Shown here piece by piece: positions 42,501 through 54,775 of a stretch of 64,000 bases of DNA. Source of the DNA: Pseudoips prasinana (lineage: Eukaryota; Arthropoda; Insecta; Lepidoptera; Nolidae); assembly GCA_951640165.1 (NCBI GenBank), contig OX621252.1, positions 28,789,934 to 28,853,933 on the forward strand, read 5' to 3'. How positions within the stretch are numbered: the first letter of the stretch is position 1; each line of letters opens with the position of its first letter. The translations under genes were made by a program, and so were the position numbers. Under the pieces are notes generated by a model. It saw nothing but the letters and a program-made list of their open reading frames with translations, ran no database searches and was not told where the DNA came from.

Positions 42501-42892
42501 CCTATATGTTATTGCCAATTGAGACATGATCATCCAAAAAATGAATGTTCAAGATGCGCGGTATATTTTGCCTAACGTTTTAAATTTTAAATTTAGTTTT
42601 GTTTATTTGGGTGGTGATGTTGCTTTTATAGAAACATCCGTATATAGATATATGTAGGCATAACAGTAGGATAGTTGCTAAGCGATGTCGATAGATGGCA
42701 CCAATTATCTACGTAAAATGTCCTGGAAAGAAAATAATAATAAATTTATTATTTATTATACTCTGTAAAATTTAGATCACTGGATCTAAACTTATTATTC
42801 TCAGAATTAATATGACAAATATTGAAAAAATAAATAAACGAATTGAATAAGCGTCATTATATCTTGAATAATAAATTTAGAAGGATTCATCA
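42501..42892. other. No feature recognised
   Basis: AT-rich, no ORF or shared repeat. Confidence 0.35.
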
Positions 42893-43535
42893 TCATCATT
42901 AAATCAGCCGAATGACGTCAACTGCTGGACAGAGGCATTAAAACTCAAAAATCAAAAAGTCATTTATTCCGTTAAAATATTACATTTGTGTCAAATCGTA
43001 TTTTTTTTTTTTTTACCATACCGTGCAGTGCATGACGTGGCAGCTACTGAGAAACACTGCCAGAAAACTCAGTAGAATCCTTTTTTTAAATATTTATTTC
43101 TTACATAAAATTACATTGTATTTAAATGTGTTAATTTAGAGCGACTCAATCCCAAGCTGTTTTGTGACTTAAATAATCAGAAGTTTTGTAGTTCTTTTAT
43201 AATTCTTTTAAACTTATTCATAGACATTTCTCGGATATCACTGGGAAGTTTGTTATAGAATCTTATACATTGCCCCATAAAAAAGTTACTTACTTCGTGG
43301 AGACGGGTGGTATGTAACACAAAGTTATGCTTATATCTAGTATTTATATTATGAGTATCGCTCCTTTTACAGAAGGGGTCTTTATGTTTCTGCATATAAA
43401 TTAGATTGTCATATATATACTGACATGCCACAGTCAGAATGTTAATCTCTTTAAACATCTCTTTCAAAGATTCAAAGATTCATCCCCAAGAATCTCCACA
43501 ATTGCCGGTCTTGCACTATACGCATCCACCAAAGT
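42893..43535 (-). mobile_element. RTE 3' end split by a LINE fragment
   Basis: CATCATCATTAAATCAGCCG ... CTGGACAGAGGC (42893-42942) and ATCTCCACAATTGCCGGTCT (to about 43535) are adjacent in intact RTE ends. Here they are separated by the LINE fragment 42945-43475. Confidence 0.78.
42945..43475 (-). pseudogene. 5'-truncated LINE, ORF2 C-terminus
   Basis: A minus-strand frame (43177-43467, 96 codons) reads EINILTVACQYIYDNLIYMQ and ends CIRFYNKLPSDIREMSMNKF before the stop. The RFYNKLPSDIR...KF block is the usual C-terminal end of CR1/Jockey-group LINE polymerases. The 3' UTR follows to a tail at about 42945. A relative lies at 40186-40465. Not functional. Confidence 0.78.
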
Positions 43536-44894
43536 TATTCAACTGAATATTTGTCTTAGTTGAAAAAAATAATACCTATCAAAGTAACTATCAGAATGTT
43601 TCGACGAAAACTTAAATCTGATGTCCATAACTACAATGATCGGTTTAGCGGAAGTTCTACTCTATCATTAAATCAAACATAACATCGTATGACGCTTTTT
43701 CTTTGGGTTCTTAGTGTAAATGAATGAATGTTACTCCTTTTTTCACAAATAATCATTAGGTTCCACCCAGATTACAGACCACAGGAGCTTCGCAAATACC
43801 GCAAAACAAAAATTGCTTACAACGCAATATTAAGCTATTTAATAGGAATATCAATATTTACTATCAAACGTTTATAATTACGCGGTATAACTGTATCTCA
43901 ATAATATGGGATATGTCTATCTTTGTCTAGTTATGAATTACAAAATAACCTTAATTGGAGGTCGTGATATCACTCTTGCAATAAATTCCTTTAAATAAGT
44001 TGAGCCTACGCCGTCTTTAGTGGCTTCTTGTTGCCCACTTGCACGCCAATCACTCATGTGGTATATACCATGTAGCGAGCTAATCAGTGTCTTATTATTT
44101 TTATAAGTAAAAGAAAAAGTGGCTAAAAGTATTAGCCACGCATCATCTCAAGACCATTCCTTACAGCTTTCATCTTCCACTTACAAAGTAAAACGATAAT
44201 AGCAGTGAGATAAGAAAAGAAAACAATAGGAACTTCAACAAATGCGTAAATTTGCTCCTAAATTCAAGTAAAAATGTCAAACAACTTTAATCTTTAGCAC
44301 AATGCCTTAAGCGTTCTCCGCCATAATTAAGAAACACCAAATTGTTACGTAAACACAAAAACCAACTTATTAACCTGAAAAAAAATTACAAGAACGACGC
44401 AATTTATCAAATTAAACTCAATTTGTTTGACAAACTTCAAAAGACACAATGAACGGGGGGAAACAAAGTTTTTTTTTTAAAGGAAGGAAAATAAAAAGGA
44501 AAAATCTCGTCGGAGGAATTTATGCTCCGTAGTTTCTTTTTCAATTTGCGTAGAGGCGAGTTCGTTAAAAATTCAGAGGACTCGCTCCGTAGGATATAGA
44601 TTGGTTGAGCTGCGTAGGTACTACTTTTTCTTTTAGTGTGAACAGCTCTTGACTCTTTAGATCATTTGGAAAGCGTATAAAGAATGTAAGCTTACCGTAT
44701 GCTCTTAAATTATAGTAACCACTCCTTTGTTACTGTCTTAGCGATTTCACGAAATAATCACCAGAAAGTCTTTACCGCACATGACTACAACATATTTGGC
44801 AATTTACATGGCAATCTTTAAGAAGTCTGTAACGCACTTGAAGCCACTCTGGTGATGCGGGTGTTCACGTGCGGCGGTGATCATTTACCATGTC
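43536..44894. other. No gene recognised
   Basis: No ORF or repeat shared inside the window. A purine-rich run near 44450-44500 and a moderately GC-rich patch to 44640 are the only visible departures. Confidence 0.4.
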
Positions 44895-45165
44895 ATGCTG
44901 CGTCTTCCAGTTCGTAGTCGCCACTTGAGAACTTTTCTGCCTCAGCAGACATCAGTTCTTCGAGCTATATAATCCGCCACTTCAGTTTGGCAAAAATTGC
45001 CAAACTGAAGACAGTTTGGCAATATTTGGGCTATGTCGGCTACTTTGATTGATTCGATCGCTCAAGGATATTCTGAGCATACTTCTTATGAGGCTCATGG
45101 TAACTGACCACGTCCGTGTTCCATAAGTGATCACTAGCAACATACACTGGTCGAAGACTTTCAGC
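44895..45165 (-). mobile_element. Decayed RTE LINE C-terminal region
   Basis: GCTGCGTCTTCCAGTTCG, TTGGGCTATGTCGGC and CACTGGTCGAAGACTTTC follow the order of 57990-58290 in the intact copy, with many substitutions. It carries the small inversion at 44980-45010. Confidence 0.72.
44980..45010. repeat. Inverted duplication within the RTE relic
   Basis: Arms 44980-44993 and 44997-45010 (14 nt, perfect, 3-nt loop), followed by a further direct copy CAGTTTGGCAAT at 45012. Intact RTE copies have this sequence once, so the pattern is forward-inverse-forward. Confidence 0.88.
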
Positions 45166-45479
45166 GCATCTTTAGTTGTGTGAATTAAATTAGAACCGTT
45201 CGACTAATATTTCTCCAGGTGCGCATAATTGGTGCGTTATAAGTAGTTTTAGCTTTTTTACAGTTCTATTAGTAGGTTCCTCAGCGGCGAGGATCGCGTA
45301 GGCCTCTTAATACATGATCGGTGATCCTTTGACTTAGAATTCCATCTTTTTACTTCAGCGGCCCCCTGAGCTGTCGCCCGAACCACATAAGGGTGCCCTC
45401 AGGTATAAGTCACTAATATTAAACTAGTGGTTGAGAGCCTTCTGTGCTAGCCAACTGCTCGTTGTCTTCAATAATCGTA
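45166..45479. other. No feature recognised
   Basis: CGGCCCCCTGAGCTGTCGCC near 45360 looks repeat-like, but there is no second copy in the window. Confidence 0.35.
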
Positions 45480-45628
45480 AAAAAATAAATAAAATCATTC
45501 AATATATAACAAGTTTCTATATTTAAATGTAGTACTACTATATTAAAAATAAAATAAAATTTTAATATAGTAGTACTACATTTAAATATAGAAACTTGTT
45601 ATATATTGAATGGTTTTATTTATTTTTT
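45480..45628. repeat. Palindrome with 69-nt arms
   Basis: Arms 45480-45548 and 45560-45628 differ at one base; loop 11 nt. It lies immediately 5' of the LINE-like tail at 45629-45786. Confidence 0.92.
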
Positions 45629-45786
45629 GTTTATTTTTTTACGGACGGGCTAATATAATTTTTTTTGTTACTTTTATGCTGTTTCTACTATGTTTATGTA
45701 CCTACTGCATTGTGAGCTTGACATGTACAAGTGTATGTAAATACCCAAGTGCTGAATAAATTTCATTATTTCATTTCATTTCATTA
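45629..45786 (+). mobile_element. LINE-like 3' tail
   Basis: TGCATTGTGAGCTTGACATG, then AATAAATTTCATTATTTCAT with an ATTTC repeat, looks like a LINE 3' UTR and tail. No coding part remains. Confidence 0.5.
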
Positions 45787-46999
45787 TACAAGCCCTGTTC
45801 TTTTCATACAAATGCATTAGAGAGAGATGTAGTGACATTTAAATTAGTTTCGTGGTGCACCAGCACTGTCTGTTAAAAACGAAAGTATGTCATTTTTCCA
45901 CACATACTTGCTTGCTATTCTATATAACAGAATAGAAGAGAATAGAAAATTTATTATTTCAAGTTGCTTTGACTCATATATGTTAGTAGGACTTACAGCT
46001 ATGTTAGTGACATACATTATAATGCAACCGTCATCCCTGCGACAAGCCATGGGAGACGGCACAGCAACGACTTATGTAGGCGCTGTCCAACCTATTTGCA
46101 ATCATGTTTAGGATAGAAAGATGCTGCAGACTCTGTGCACCAGAGAACCGCATCTTTTACGCATTGTTGTATAAAAACAATCTACATGTGTATCTGCGAA
46201 CAAAAAACTAAGTAAGTTTAGCGAAATATATAAGTCAATTAGTTTTTATTAATTCAATAGTATACACGATTTCGGATTATTTTGTCAGTATAGTAATTAT
46301 TAGCATTATAAGTAAGTAATTATAGCGTAGTATTATTAGCTTATTAAGGTAACTTTATGACTTAAGTTCATAGTTACACCCCAAACAAAAAATATTACAC
46401 CTTCTCAAATTTTAACGTTATTTGCAAATAAAAAGCGTAAATCCAAACATTATTCAATTTTAGGTTAAATTAAAAATAAATTCGAAAAGATCCCCACAAT
46501 ACATAACCGTATCCTGCCATTTGTATTAAATCCCACAAGTTTAATAGTTATATCACTTTTAAAAGTTATAGATATTGAAAATTCGGTATGTAAGCTAGGG
46601 TTTGCCCATAACAACAAAAACTATCAATTTCGATGTTTCAAATCTGCCGGACGGAACGTGACGGCTACATTTTTTTCTAAATCCAATCCTACTAGTTACA
46701 TAGGGTTGACTATCTACATACACACAATCAGCAAATCCCGTAGATGTATCACCGTGATAAATTCCCAACTGACACCCTAGAATTATTTATAGCTTATTCT
46801 GTTCGTATATTTTCATATTCAATGGGCATATATCTTAAAACAATTGTTTTGTTTATAAATAAAATAACAGGCTCTTTGTCAAGTGTATTCTTTATCGCTT
46901 ATCAGATTTCTTTGAAAGACAATGATAGAAATTTATGTCTTTAGTAAAGAGTTTTGGAGCCCTGTGTTAGAGTGCTATAGCCCTTTGATCGGGCTAGAT
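45787..46999. other. No gene recognised
   Basis: AT-rich; two overlapping ORFs of about 73 codons (45844-46111) lack protein-like features. Confidence 0.4.
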
Positions 47000-47290
47000 T
47001 TTCAGCGGGTGACAAACGAGCAAGTGGGTCACCTGATGGTAAGCGATCACCACCGCCCATGGACACCCGCGACACCAGAGGAGTCGCAGGTGCGTTGCCG
47101 GCCTTTAAGAGTCAGCAAAGAAGTGTTGCTGACCCTTCCCTTCACCCCAATGAGCTCTGACGACCTTAATCACACTCGGAAACACAACATTTAAATTATT
47201 AATGTTATTATTAAGGAATGTCTTTTGTAAGGTCGGGCTGCTCTTTGAGCGAATGATTGCTATGCCCTATCTCTCATAAATTCCGCATCT
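47000..47290 (+). mobile_element. Dispersed repeat R6
   Basis: GTGACAAACGAGCAAGTGGG, GTAAGCGATCACCACCGCCC, GTGCGTTGCCGGCCTTTAAG and GGCTGCTCTTTGAGCGAATG. It contains one unit corresponding to the 147-bp repeat at 29786-30226. Confidence 0.72.
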
Positions 47291-47510
47291 TAGATTCCGC
47301 AGGCAACAATTTTTATTGCGAAATAAATTTGTACCAGGGTCTGGTTGATTAACATCCTCTATAATTATGTATACTTTAGGTCTCAGTTATCGTCGTTACA
47401 AATAGGCCGAATAGAATCCGACAACGGAACTAACAATCTTAGTGACTAAAGACCTTTTTTAGGGTTCCGTAACTGTTTTACCCTTTGGGTAAGGAACCCT
47501 AAAATTACTG

Positions 47511-47647
47511 ATCTATAAAAAAAATACAGATTCGGGTAGCTAGATATCTACCCGAATCTGTATTTTTTTTTTATAGATTTTCAACTTTAAAGTTCAATTT
47601 CAATTGAGGAAATTTGACAGATTGGGCAGTTTGATATGCTGGCGTCT
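47511..47647. mobile_element. CAGACGCC MITE with left end replaced by a foldback
   Basis: 47548-47647 matches the right two-thirds of the MITE at 18498-18626 (ATAGATTTTCAACTT, GAAATTTGACAGATTGGGCA, GATATGCTGGCGTCTG). The left TIR is missing. Instead 47511-47539 is an inverted copy of 47548-47578, with an 8-nt loop. Confidence 0.8.
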
Positions 47648-49110
47648 GAAAACCGACAACTGCCCTCTTATTATTGTAACGTATCCCTATTATTGTCCAT
47701 TCCTTAGTTGAGATGGAAAAGATCGCATGTTAGTGATAAGACCGCCAATTGCAAACATTTTAATTATATACTCCTGTACTGTATGATTTTACTATTGAGG
47801 TACAATAAAGAGTTAATCTTTCTATTACTAACAATATATATTTCTGAAAGTTTTTGACGCTAATATTGTAAAAATGAGAACAATCATAGACTAATGTAGA
47901 TATTTTAATAGAACATTCACCGTAGAATATCATAAAAGGTTCTCCTAACTTTTTCTTGACTTTTACAGTGAATATATTTTTTCAGCTTGTCGTAATTAAG
48001 TATTGTATTAGTTTTTATTTCTAAAATAGAACGACCAATATTAATAAAACTATATGCTTTTAAAATCAATTCGTACAAGTTACGCTCCATTAAATACTTC
48101 GCAAACCGCCATTCCCTGTCGTACCATATCTAAAATGATAGCCATCAAATCAAAAACTATCAATCAGATGACCAAGCCAGTGTGATCCAGCTCTTTCCGA
48201 TATAGACCGAGCACCCTTGAAGGAAAAATACTCTGACAAATAATTGGCACTCATATATGACTACATAAGATAAAGAGTGGTAAGAAAACATATTCGGGGC
48301 ACTTAAGAAATATTCCAACTTTGTTGGCACTCAAACCATTAATTGGTATGTCATCCACAGTATAAAATTAAAAAAGAAACATGTGACGTATATGTGTAAT
48401 CGTACTAATCTTATAGATTCGAAAGTTTGTGAGTATGTTTGTTACTTTTGCCTACGTGCATTACGGTTGCAATTTTGCAATTTCCACAGGATACCAAATT
48501 AAGTTTTCTTTAACTTGTCTTATTTCAATTTAAATGCACACTATGATTCACCGTAATAAACTAGTATAATGGAATAGTTATAAATGAAAAAAACAACATA
48601 ATAATTGAAAAATTAAACAACAGGAAGTATATTTGAATTCTATAAAATATCTTTGAAAATATATTTTAAATTGGATTATATTACACATAACTGGTATAAA
48701 AATGTAAATACTACTATAACGTGACAGTTAAATATAATAATTGAAGAATTAAGCAACTTTAACTTTAACAATTATTTGAGTTATATGAAATATCTTTAAA
48801 TATATATTTGATTGGATTAGCTACATATAACAGGCATGACAAGGTATATTATTAATGATATTTTTTACAAAATTTCTGATGTGTTGGAAAAGTTTTTTGC
48901 CATGAGATCTTTGTCTAGTACGTATATCGGGTCTCCAGTCGTGACAACTCGCCCCAGTTAGATTTATCCGGCCCAGATGCACTCAGATTAGCCCGGGTGA
49001 ACTGCTGGGCTGACACTTTGATATGAGCATCAAAAATTTGTAGAACATTGTTAGGCGCGATCAATCAGGCATTTTGCTATTGATATATCCATATTTCACA
49101 TGTTTCTTCG
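47648..49110. other. No gene; diverged tandem duplication
   Basis: 48596-48722 and about 48733-48840 are diverged direct copies (ATAATAATTGAA, AAATATCTTT, GGATTA). 48404-48460 has an eroded Helitron-like piece (GAAAGTTTGTGAGTATGTTT). Otherwise unassigned. Confidence 0.45.
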
Positions 49111-49195
49111 TAGGTCTAGCGGAAACGTTTACAACTGTAGACAATGTGGTTCTGGGTTCCAATCCCGAGTAGGACCAAGTAGCGTTCTTGGGATG
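49111..49195 (+). mobile_element. Diverged SINE family B head
   Basis: CTTCGTAGGTCTAGCGG, GGTTCTGGGTTCCAATCCCG and GACCAAGTAGCGTTCTTGGG parallel the start of SINE family B; the rest is absent. Confidence 0.55.
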
Positions 49196-49670
49196 ATTTT
49201 TGCAAACTGTCCGCTAGGTGGCGCGCTAACGTGAACATCGATCTCTGTGACAATTATTCTTTAAAAATACTTATCCTTTATAACTTACCCGAAATTAATA
49301 ATAAAAATACGTAGTGATATCAGTTCTAGTAGCACAAGTGTTATCTTAATCCAAACCTATAGATATCCTATAAAAAAGACCATTAAACAAACAATTTGTG
49401 GACATCGTACTAAAATGCGTGAAAGTGTTTAAAGTGATATAAATAATAAGTAACACTAATAAGTGACATTAAAACAAAACAAAACAGTGCATAAATACAC
49501 TATACATAACTGATAAAAGCAATAAAATTTGTGTTAATAACAGTGTCAAATAATATCTACCTACATATAAATGGTCATTGTGCGCCACAAAAGTGAATTT
49601 AAATCACTATTCCAAAACGAACAATCATTTGTATGAACTGAATCATTATTTCACTTCGCTGTGTAGTTGC

Positions 49671-49733
49671 TTAATTGGCATAGTGGTAACACGTTCGCCG
49701 TAAATAGCTGACAGAACAGTGTTCGAATCTGAC
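49671..49733 (+). promoter_or_regulatory. tRNA-like A and B boxes upstream of LINE ORF1
   Basis: AATTGGCATAGTGGTAACAC (A box) and GTGTTCGAATCTGACC (B box) lie about 175 bp before the ORF1 start, spaced as in a tRNA gene. It does not match the other SINE heads here and lacks a clean acceptor stem. It may be an old SINE insertion in the leader or a polymerase III-type internal promoter. Confidence 0.5.
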
Positions 49734-49907
49734 CATACTAATCGTTCTCTTTTTGTGGATGTTTGATGATATTAAATAGCGAAAACATCGAAATTAGATG
49801 AAGAAGGTTAAAAATACACAGATAATAATAATTTAATATTTCAAATAATAATTTAAAGAATTACCTACTGTTATAAGTAACACATAAAGGCAAACTTATA
49901 ACACAGA

Positions 49908-51150
49908 ATGAGTATTGACAGAATTAATATTATGGCAGAAGAGGACTTACAAGCTAACAACATTAGAATGAGAATAAAACAGTTATATAGGTCAAAGTCT
50001 ACCCAATCACTAAATATGTCTAGTGGTTCATTATTATCATCGGAATCGCAGTTAAACATGAAAAGTTTAGATCTTTCTACTGGAATAGACTTGTGCATGA
50101 TAAATGAAATGAAAAATGAATTATTAGAACTAAAACTTCAATTAGATACTCTTTCAAATAAATTGGACTGTACAAAACTGGAAAATAATGAATTAAAAAA
50201 TGTCATATCACGTCAACAACACCAAATTACAGCTCTGAAACGAATCTGCACCAGTTGCAGGCCATTACGGTAGAATAAACAGCACATTGACTCATTACGA
50301 AAAGTAAATAGACATACTATAACAGATCAATTTCGCACGTCACTCCAAGAAGAAATTCAGTCCATGCATTTCTGTGATAACCGGGATGGTAAATAATAAC
50401 TCATCGTCAGAAATAAGCCCAAATAATTTGCAATATAACACATTGAGTAAAATTATTACGCAAAATAAAACAGATATGACACAAGAAAAACGAACGGACA
50501 TGAAAATCTCTCCAAACCAAAAAAATGTGTATATTTTAGGAGGCAAACAATGTGCAGGGCTAGCTGCTAACCTGACAAGAACGAAAATCGGTTCCAAATA
50601 TGAAAATTATAAATTCTACTCATTTACGAAACCTGAAGCGACTACAGGAGAAATACTGAATACATGTAAATTATTTCAATACAAAAAAGATGACATTATT
50701 TTATTATCTGTCGGAGAACATGACACAAACCCAATGGAGGTTATGGTAGAATTGAGTGCCACATTGAAATCACTATCAAACTGTAAGATATTTGTAATTA
50801 GTGTCTTAAAGAATGATCATTTAAATGAATTAAAATTAAATAATATGTTAAATATGATATCTCGAAACTTTAGTAATGTAAAATTTCTTAATTTATTTCG
50901 TGACTACAACAATTATTTGTATAATGACATATGTTATCAGATTAGTTATGCTCTTGACATTCATTATTATGACCATACATACATAAGTTCTGTAATAAAA
51001 TCAAACAAAAATATGCATACAAGTGACTGTCAAATAAAACATGATTCGTTGGGTGACAAACACGCAAAACCCAAACGGGGGACTATTCCTTATTATTTTC
51101 CGGTTTTAGAAAAAAAACACAACAATAACACATATATTTTTCGAGCCTAA
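49908..51150 (+). pseudogene. LINE ORF1: coiled coil and esterase-like domain, broken
   Basis: ORF1 proteins of this group bind the element RNA. The first 121 codons have a basic N-terminus and a heptad-rich coiled coil (MKNELLELKLQLDTLSNKLD), then RICTSCRPL. A TAG at 50271-50273 interrupts; the same frame continues to about 50396. A single-base frame change then leads into a 250-codon stretch ending at 51150. The latter carries VYILGGKQCAGL and DDIILLSVGEHD, laid out like the SGNH/esterase domain of CR1-type ORF1, but the usual GDS serine is not visible. Two lesions are therefore needed to explain the breaks. The fold assignment is inferred from motif order only. Confidence 0.7.
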
Positions 51151-51196
51151 CGTAAATAATTCAAACTCCATATCTCGATCTGAGTGTAATAGCTGT

Positions 51197-54100
51197 ATGT
51201 TTAGGCTACTACATCAAAACATAGCAGGTTTATTATCCAAGAAACCATTGCTAGAAGTAGCATTACACGAGCTAGGCGAAAAAAATATACCGCCAGATGT
51301 GTTGTGTCTTACAGAAACGTTTATAAGGAAAAATAATGAATCAAATATCAATATAAACCATTATACTTTAGGGTCTTGTTTTTGTAGAACTAAGGCTGGA
51401 GGAGGTGTGTGTATATTGCTAAAGCAAGGTATTAAATTCAAGGAATTAGACTACATTAAATATATGTCAATAGAAAATAGTTTTGAGTGCTGTGCCATAA
51501 GTATAAGTAATCCTAATATATATATAATATGCTGTTACCGGACACCAAACTCAAACATAGATATATTCTTTGAAAAATTGGATATTATGTTACAAAAAAT
51601 CACAATAAATACTAAGAGAAGAATTATTATAGCCAGTGATTTAAATATTAATATTTTGAAAAAATCTAAGGCTTCTCAGTATTTGCTGGATATAGCAAGA
51701 AATTATAATCTCAAACTACATATTGACCAGCCGACGAGGTTAAATACATGTATCGATAATATACTTAGCAACTTTGAAGAAGCTACAGGTGAGCTCTTCC
51801 ACTTTGGCTTATCGGACCATTGTACGGCACAGATGTTGCAAGTACCCGTCAAAAATAAAAAGGAAAGTACAACATGTTTATATATACACAAAAGAGATTA
51901 CAGTAATGAAAACATACATAAATTCAAGAACTATCTCAATGCTCTGTATTTTTCTGAGGTTTATCTTGAAAATAACATAAACAAAAGCTTTGATTACTTT
52001 CATGAAACTTTCTGTCTTTTATATAAGTTACGTTTTCCTAAAATTATACAAAAAAATAATATTGATAACAAGCTACTAAGATGGTTAACACGAGGAATAA
52101 AAATAAGTTGCAGACAGAAGAGACTATTAAGGTTCCAATATTATAAAAATAAGAAGAAAACTACAAAAGAACAATACTTAAATTATTCTAAGCAACTTAG
52201 AAAATGTATTAATGATTCTCAAAAGTTATATAATGAAAAATACCTACGTAATTCAAGGAATATATGTAAGAGCACATGGGATCTTATAAATCAGCAAAAT
52301 AATAAAGCGATAAACCATGACTACATTGACGAAATAAAAATTGACAACCAATCCATTACAGACGCAAATATGATTGCAGAACATTTTAATGACTATATGA
52401 TTAAACTAACTAATAAACAGAATTTTATGGCATCAAATCCAATACAATCTAATAAATTCGTAGATAAGAGCTTTTTTCTCACACCGTTGGGTAATATGGA
52501 AGTCAGAAATATAATATTATCATTAAATGACACTAATGCCGAGGGTTATGATGAGATTTGTACTAAAATCATTAAAGCATGCAATCAAGAAATAGTACCA
52601 GTACTTACTCACCTCATAAATCTTTCGTTTGAGAATGGAATTTTTCCCAGTGCACTGAAACTATCTATCGTAAAACCCTTACATAAAAAAGGGGAACAAA
52701 CTGATATCAGTAACTATCGCCCCATCACATTAATACCCATTATAGGAAAAATCTTTGAAAAGGCAATGTACAAACGCCTTAAGTCTTTTTTAACTAAATT
52801 TAATATAATTAAATAAGAGCAATTTGGTTTTCAACAAAATAAATCAACCTCTTTAGCGGCATTCAACATAATGCACAAGGTCTCAATGAATATGAATTCA
52901 CGAAAATCGACTGTCGGCATTTTCTTTGATATGACCAAGGCATTTGACTTTGTGTCTCATGACATTTTACTGACTAAATTTGAAAATTACGGTATTCGCG
53001 GTATTGCTCTAGACTGGATAAAATCCTACTTGCAGAATAGGAAACAAGCTGTGGAAATAAGTACTTTAGGAAAAAATAATATGGTTCAGGTGAAAAAATC
53101 TGCATATAAAGAAAATAAATTTGGTGTACCACAGGGAAGTGTGTTAGGACCACTACTCTTCCTACTGTATATTAATGACCTTCCTGATGTAGTTCCTTAC
53201 CCCTGTACATTATTTGCAGACGATATCGCGGTGATAGTGACGAATAACAATCTTACGACATATGAATTTAATATTAATAGGGCAATTGAATTAATAATTA
53301 ACTGGCTAGAAGCCAATAACTTGACTGTTAATTTAAATAAGACAAAATACATCCAATTTATAAATAAGGGCAATTCACCAATTACTTTAAATATAGAATA
53401 TAATAATATTAAGATTAATGAAGCTCATGAAATTACTTTTTTAGGAATAATAATAGATGGTCAATGTAATTGGAAATCACATGTAGATAAGGTATGCAAA
53501 AAAGTTAATAAATATGTGTATGTACTCAACAATCTGCGTAAAACATCAACAATAGAAACGACACTAATGGCTTACCATGGCTATGTAGCGTCTGTACTAA
53601 GATATGGACTAATACTGTGGGGGAATTCAACAGACGTGAATAAAGCATTTATATCACAAAAAAAATGTGTAAGAGGTATATACGGCGTGCCCAACTACGA
53701 ATCGTGTAAACCACTGTTTCAAAATTTAAAAATATTGACATTGCCTTGTATGTACATTTTTGAGATTGCAATGTTTGTTAAACAGAATATGGACATTTTT
53801 ACTGTAGCCAGGGACCTATTCCCGAGAAACACTAGGAACTCAAATAGACTAGTGTTACCATGCAAAATGTATACAACCCTATTCTCGAAAAATTGTTATG
53901 CGATGTGTGTAAAAATATTTAATGCCTTAAAAATAAAATAAAATAAAAATAAAATACACTTTATTGTACACAAAAAAATAAAAGAACATTTAACAATGAA
54001 ACACTAATGATAATGTACAATGGGCGGTCTTATCGCATAAAGCGATTTCTTCCAGACAACCTTTGGATGGATAGGATTTAAATGTGTAAAAATGCCGGGG

Positions 54101-54775
54101 ATGGTGCAACAAAGTGTGGTACATAGGTAAAAAAGAACAAAAAAGATAATTAAAAAGGTATACTAAAAACTAAAAATATGTTACTGATCATATTATTATT
54201 ACACATACATATACGTAAATAAAATACTATATTATACTATACTATAAATATAATACTATATTGAAATACTATATTCATATAAAATAAATTAATAGTTATT
54301 ATAATAGAGACAGATAGTGGTCTTTCAAAAGTTTTTTGAAGCTTACTATATTCTGAGAGCATTTAATAGTAAAAGGTAACTCATTCCACAAACGAGCTGC
54401 TTGGACAGCAAATGATTTGTCCATAAATATGGAAGAGTGTGCTGGAATGTGCAATTTAAGGTTTTCTGATGATCTTAAAAGCCTCGAATGTGTGTCACAA
54501 AGGAATTCAAAACGTTCTTTAAGATATGAAGGAGTATTGGGGTTGAAAAGTATATTTAATAATAAAGCGAGAATAGGGGCATTCCGACGAAAGCGAATTG
54601 GCAACCACTTGAGCTTGGCACGAAACTCGGAAACATGATCATATTTGCGTAAGCCTTACCTTCCGATTTAAAAATATTACCGATCAGGCAATTTAAAACA
54701 AGACTAAAGACATGGCTTTTGGCGAAAAATTATTATTCTGTTAATGAATTATTGACATACAAAACTAAAGTGTAA
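51197..54775 (+). pseudogene. LINE ORF2: endonuclease and reverse transcriptase, interrupted
   Basis: This encodes the enzyme that nicks target DNA and reverse-transcribes the LINE RNA. AP-endonuclease residues are all in place (numbered from 51197): N8, E40, Y114, D148 and N150 in ASDLN, D187, and SDH at 206-208. Reverse transcriptase blocks follow: NYRPITLIPIIGKIFEKAM, then after an in-frame TAA (52814-52816) FFDMTKAFDFVSH, GVPQGSVLGPLLF and the catalytic FADD (about 53213-53224). The frame is the same on both sides of the stop, so it is a single nonsense change. At 53929 the frame is cut by a LINE fragment. It resumes at 54659 as PSDLKILPIRQFKTRLKTW and stops at 54773-54775. Apart from these two events, about 949 codons are open. 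Confidence 0.92.
53930..54652 (-). pseudogene. LINE 3' fragment inserted in ORF2
   Basis: A 5'-truncated minus-strand LINE: codons from about 54650 down to 54299 read KLKWLPIRFRRNAPIL, YLKERFEFLCDTHSRLLRSS and ARLWNELPFTIK before the stop. A 3' UTR follows with an ACAATAAAGTGTATTTTATT-type end and an A/T tail at 53930. GCCTTA at 53924-53929 and 54653-54658 is the likely target duplication. The same family is at 2920-3560. It is not functional. Confidence 0.88.
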
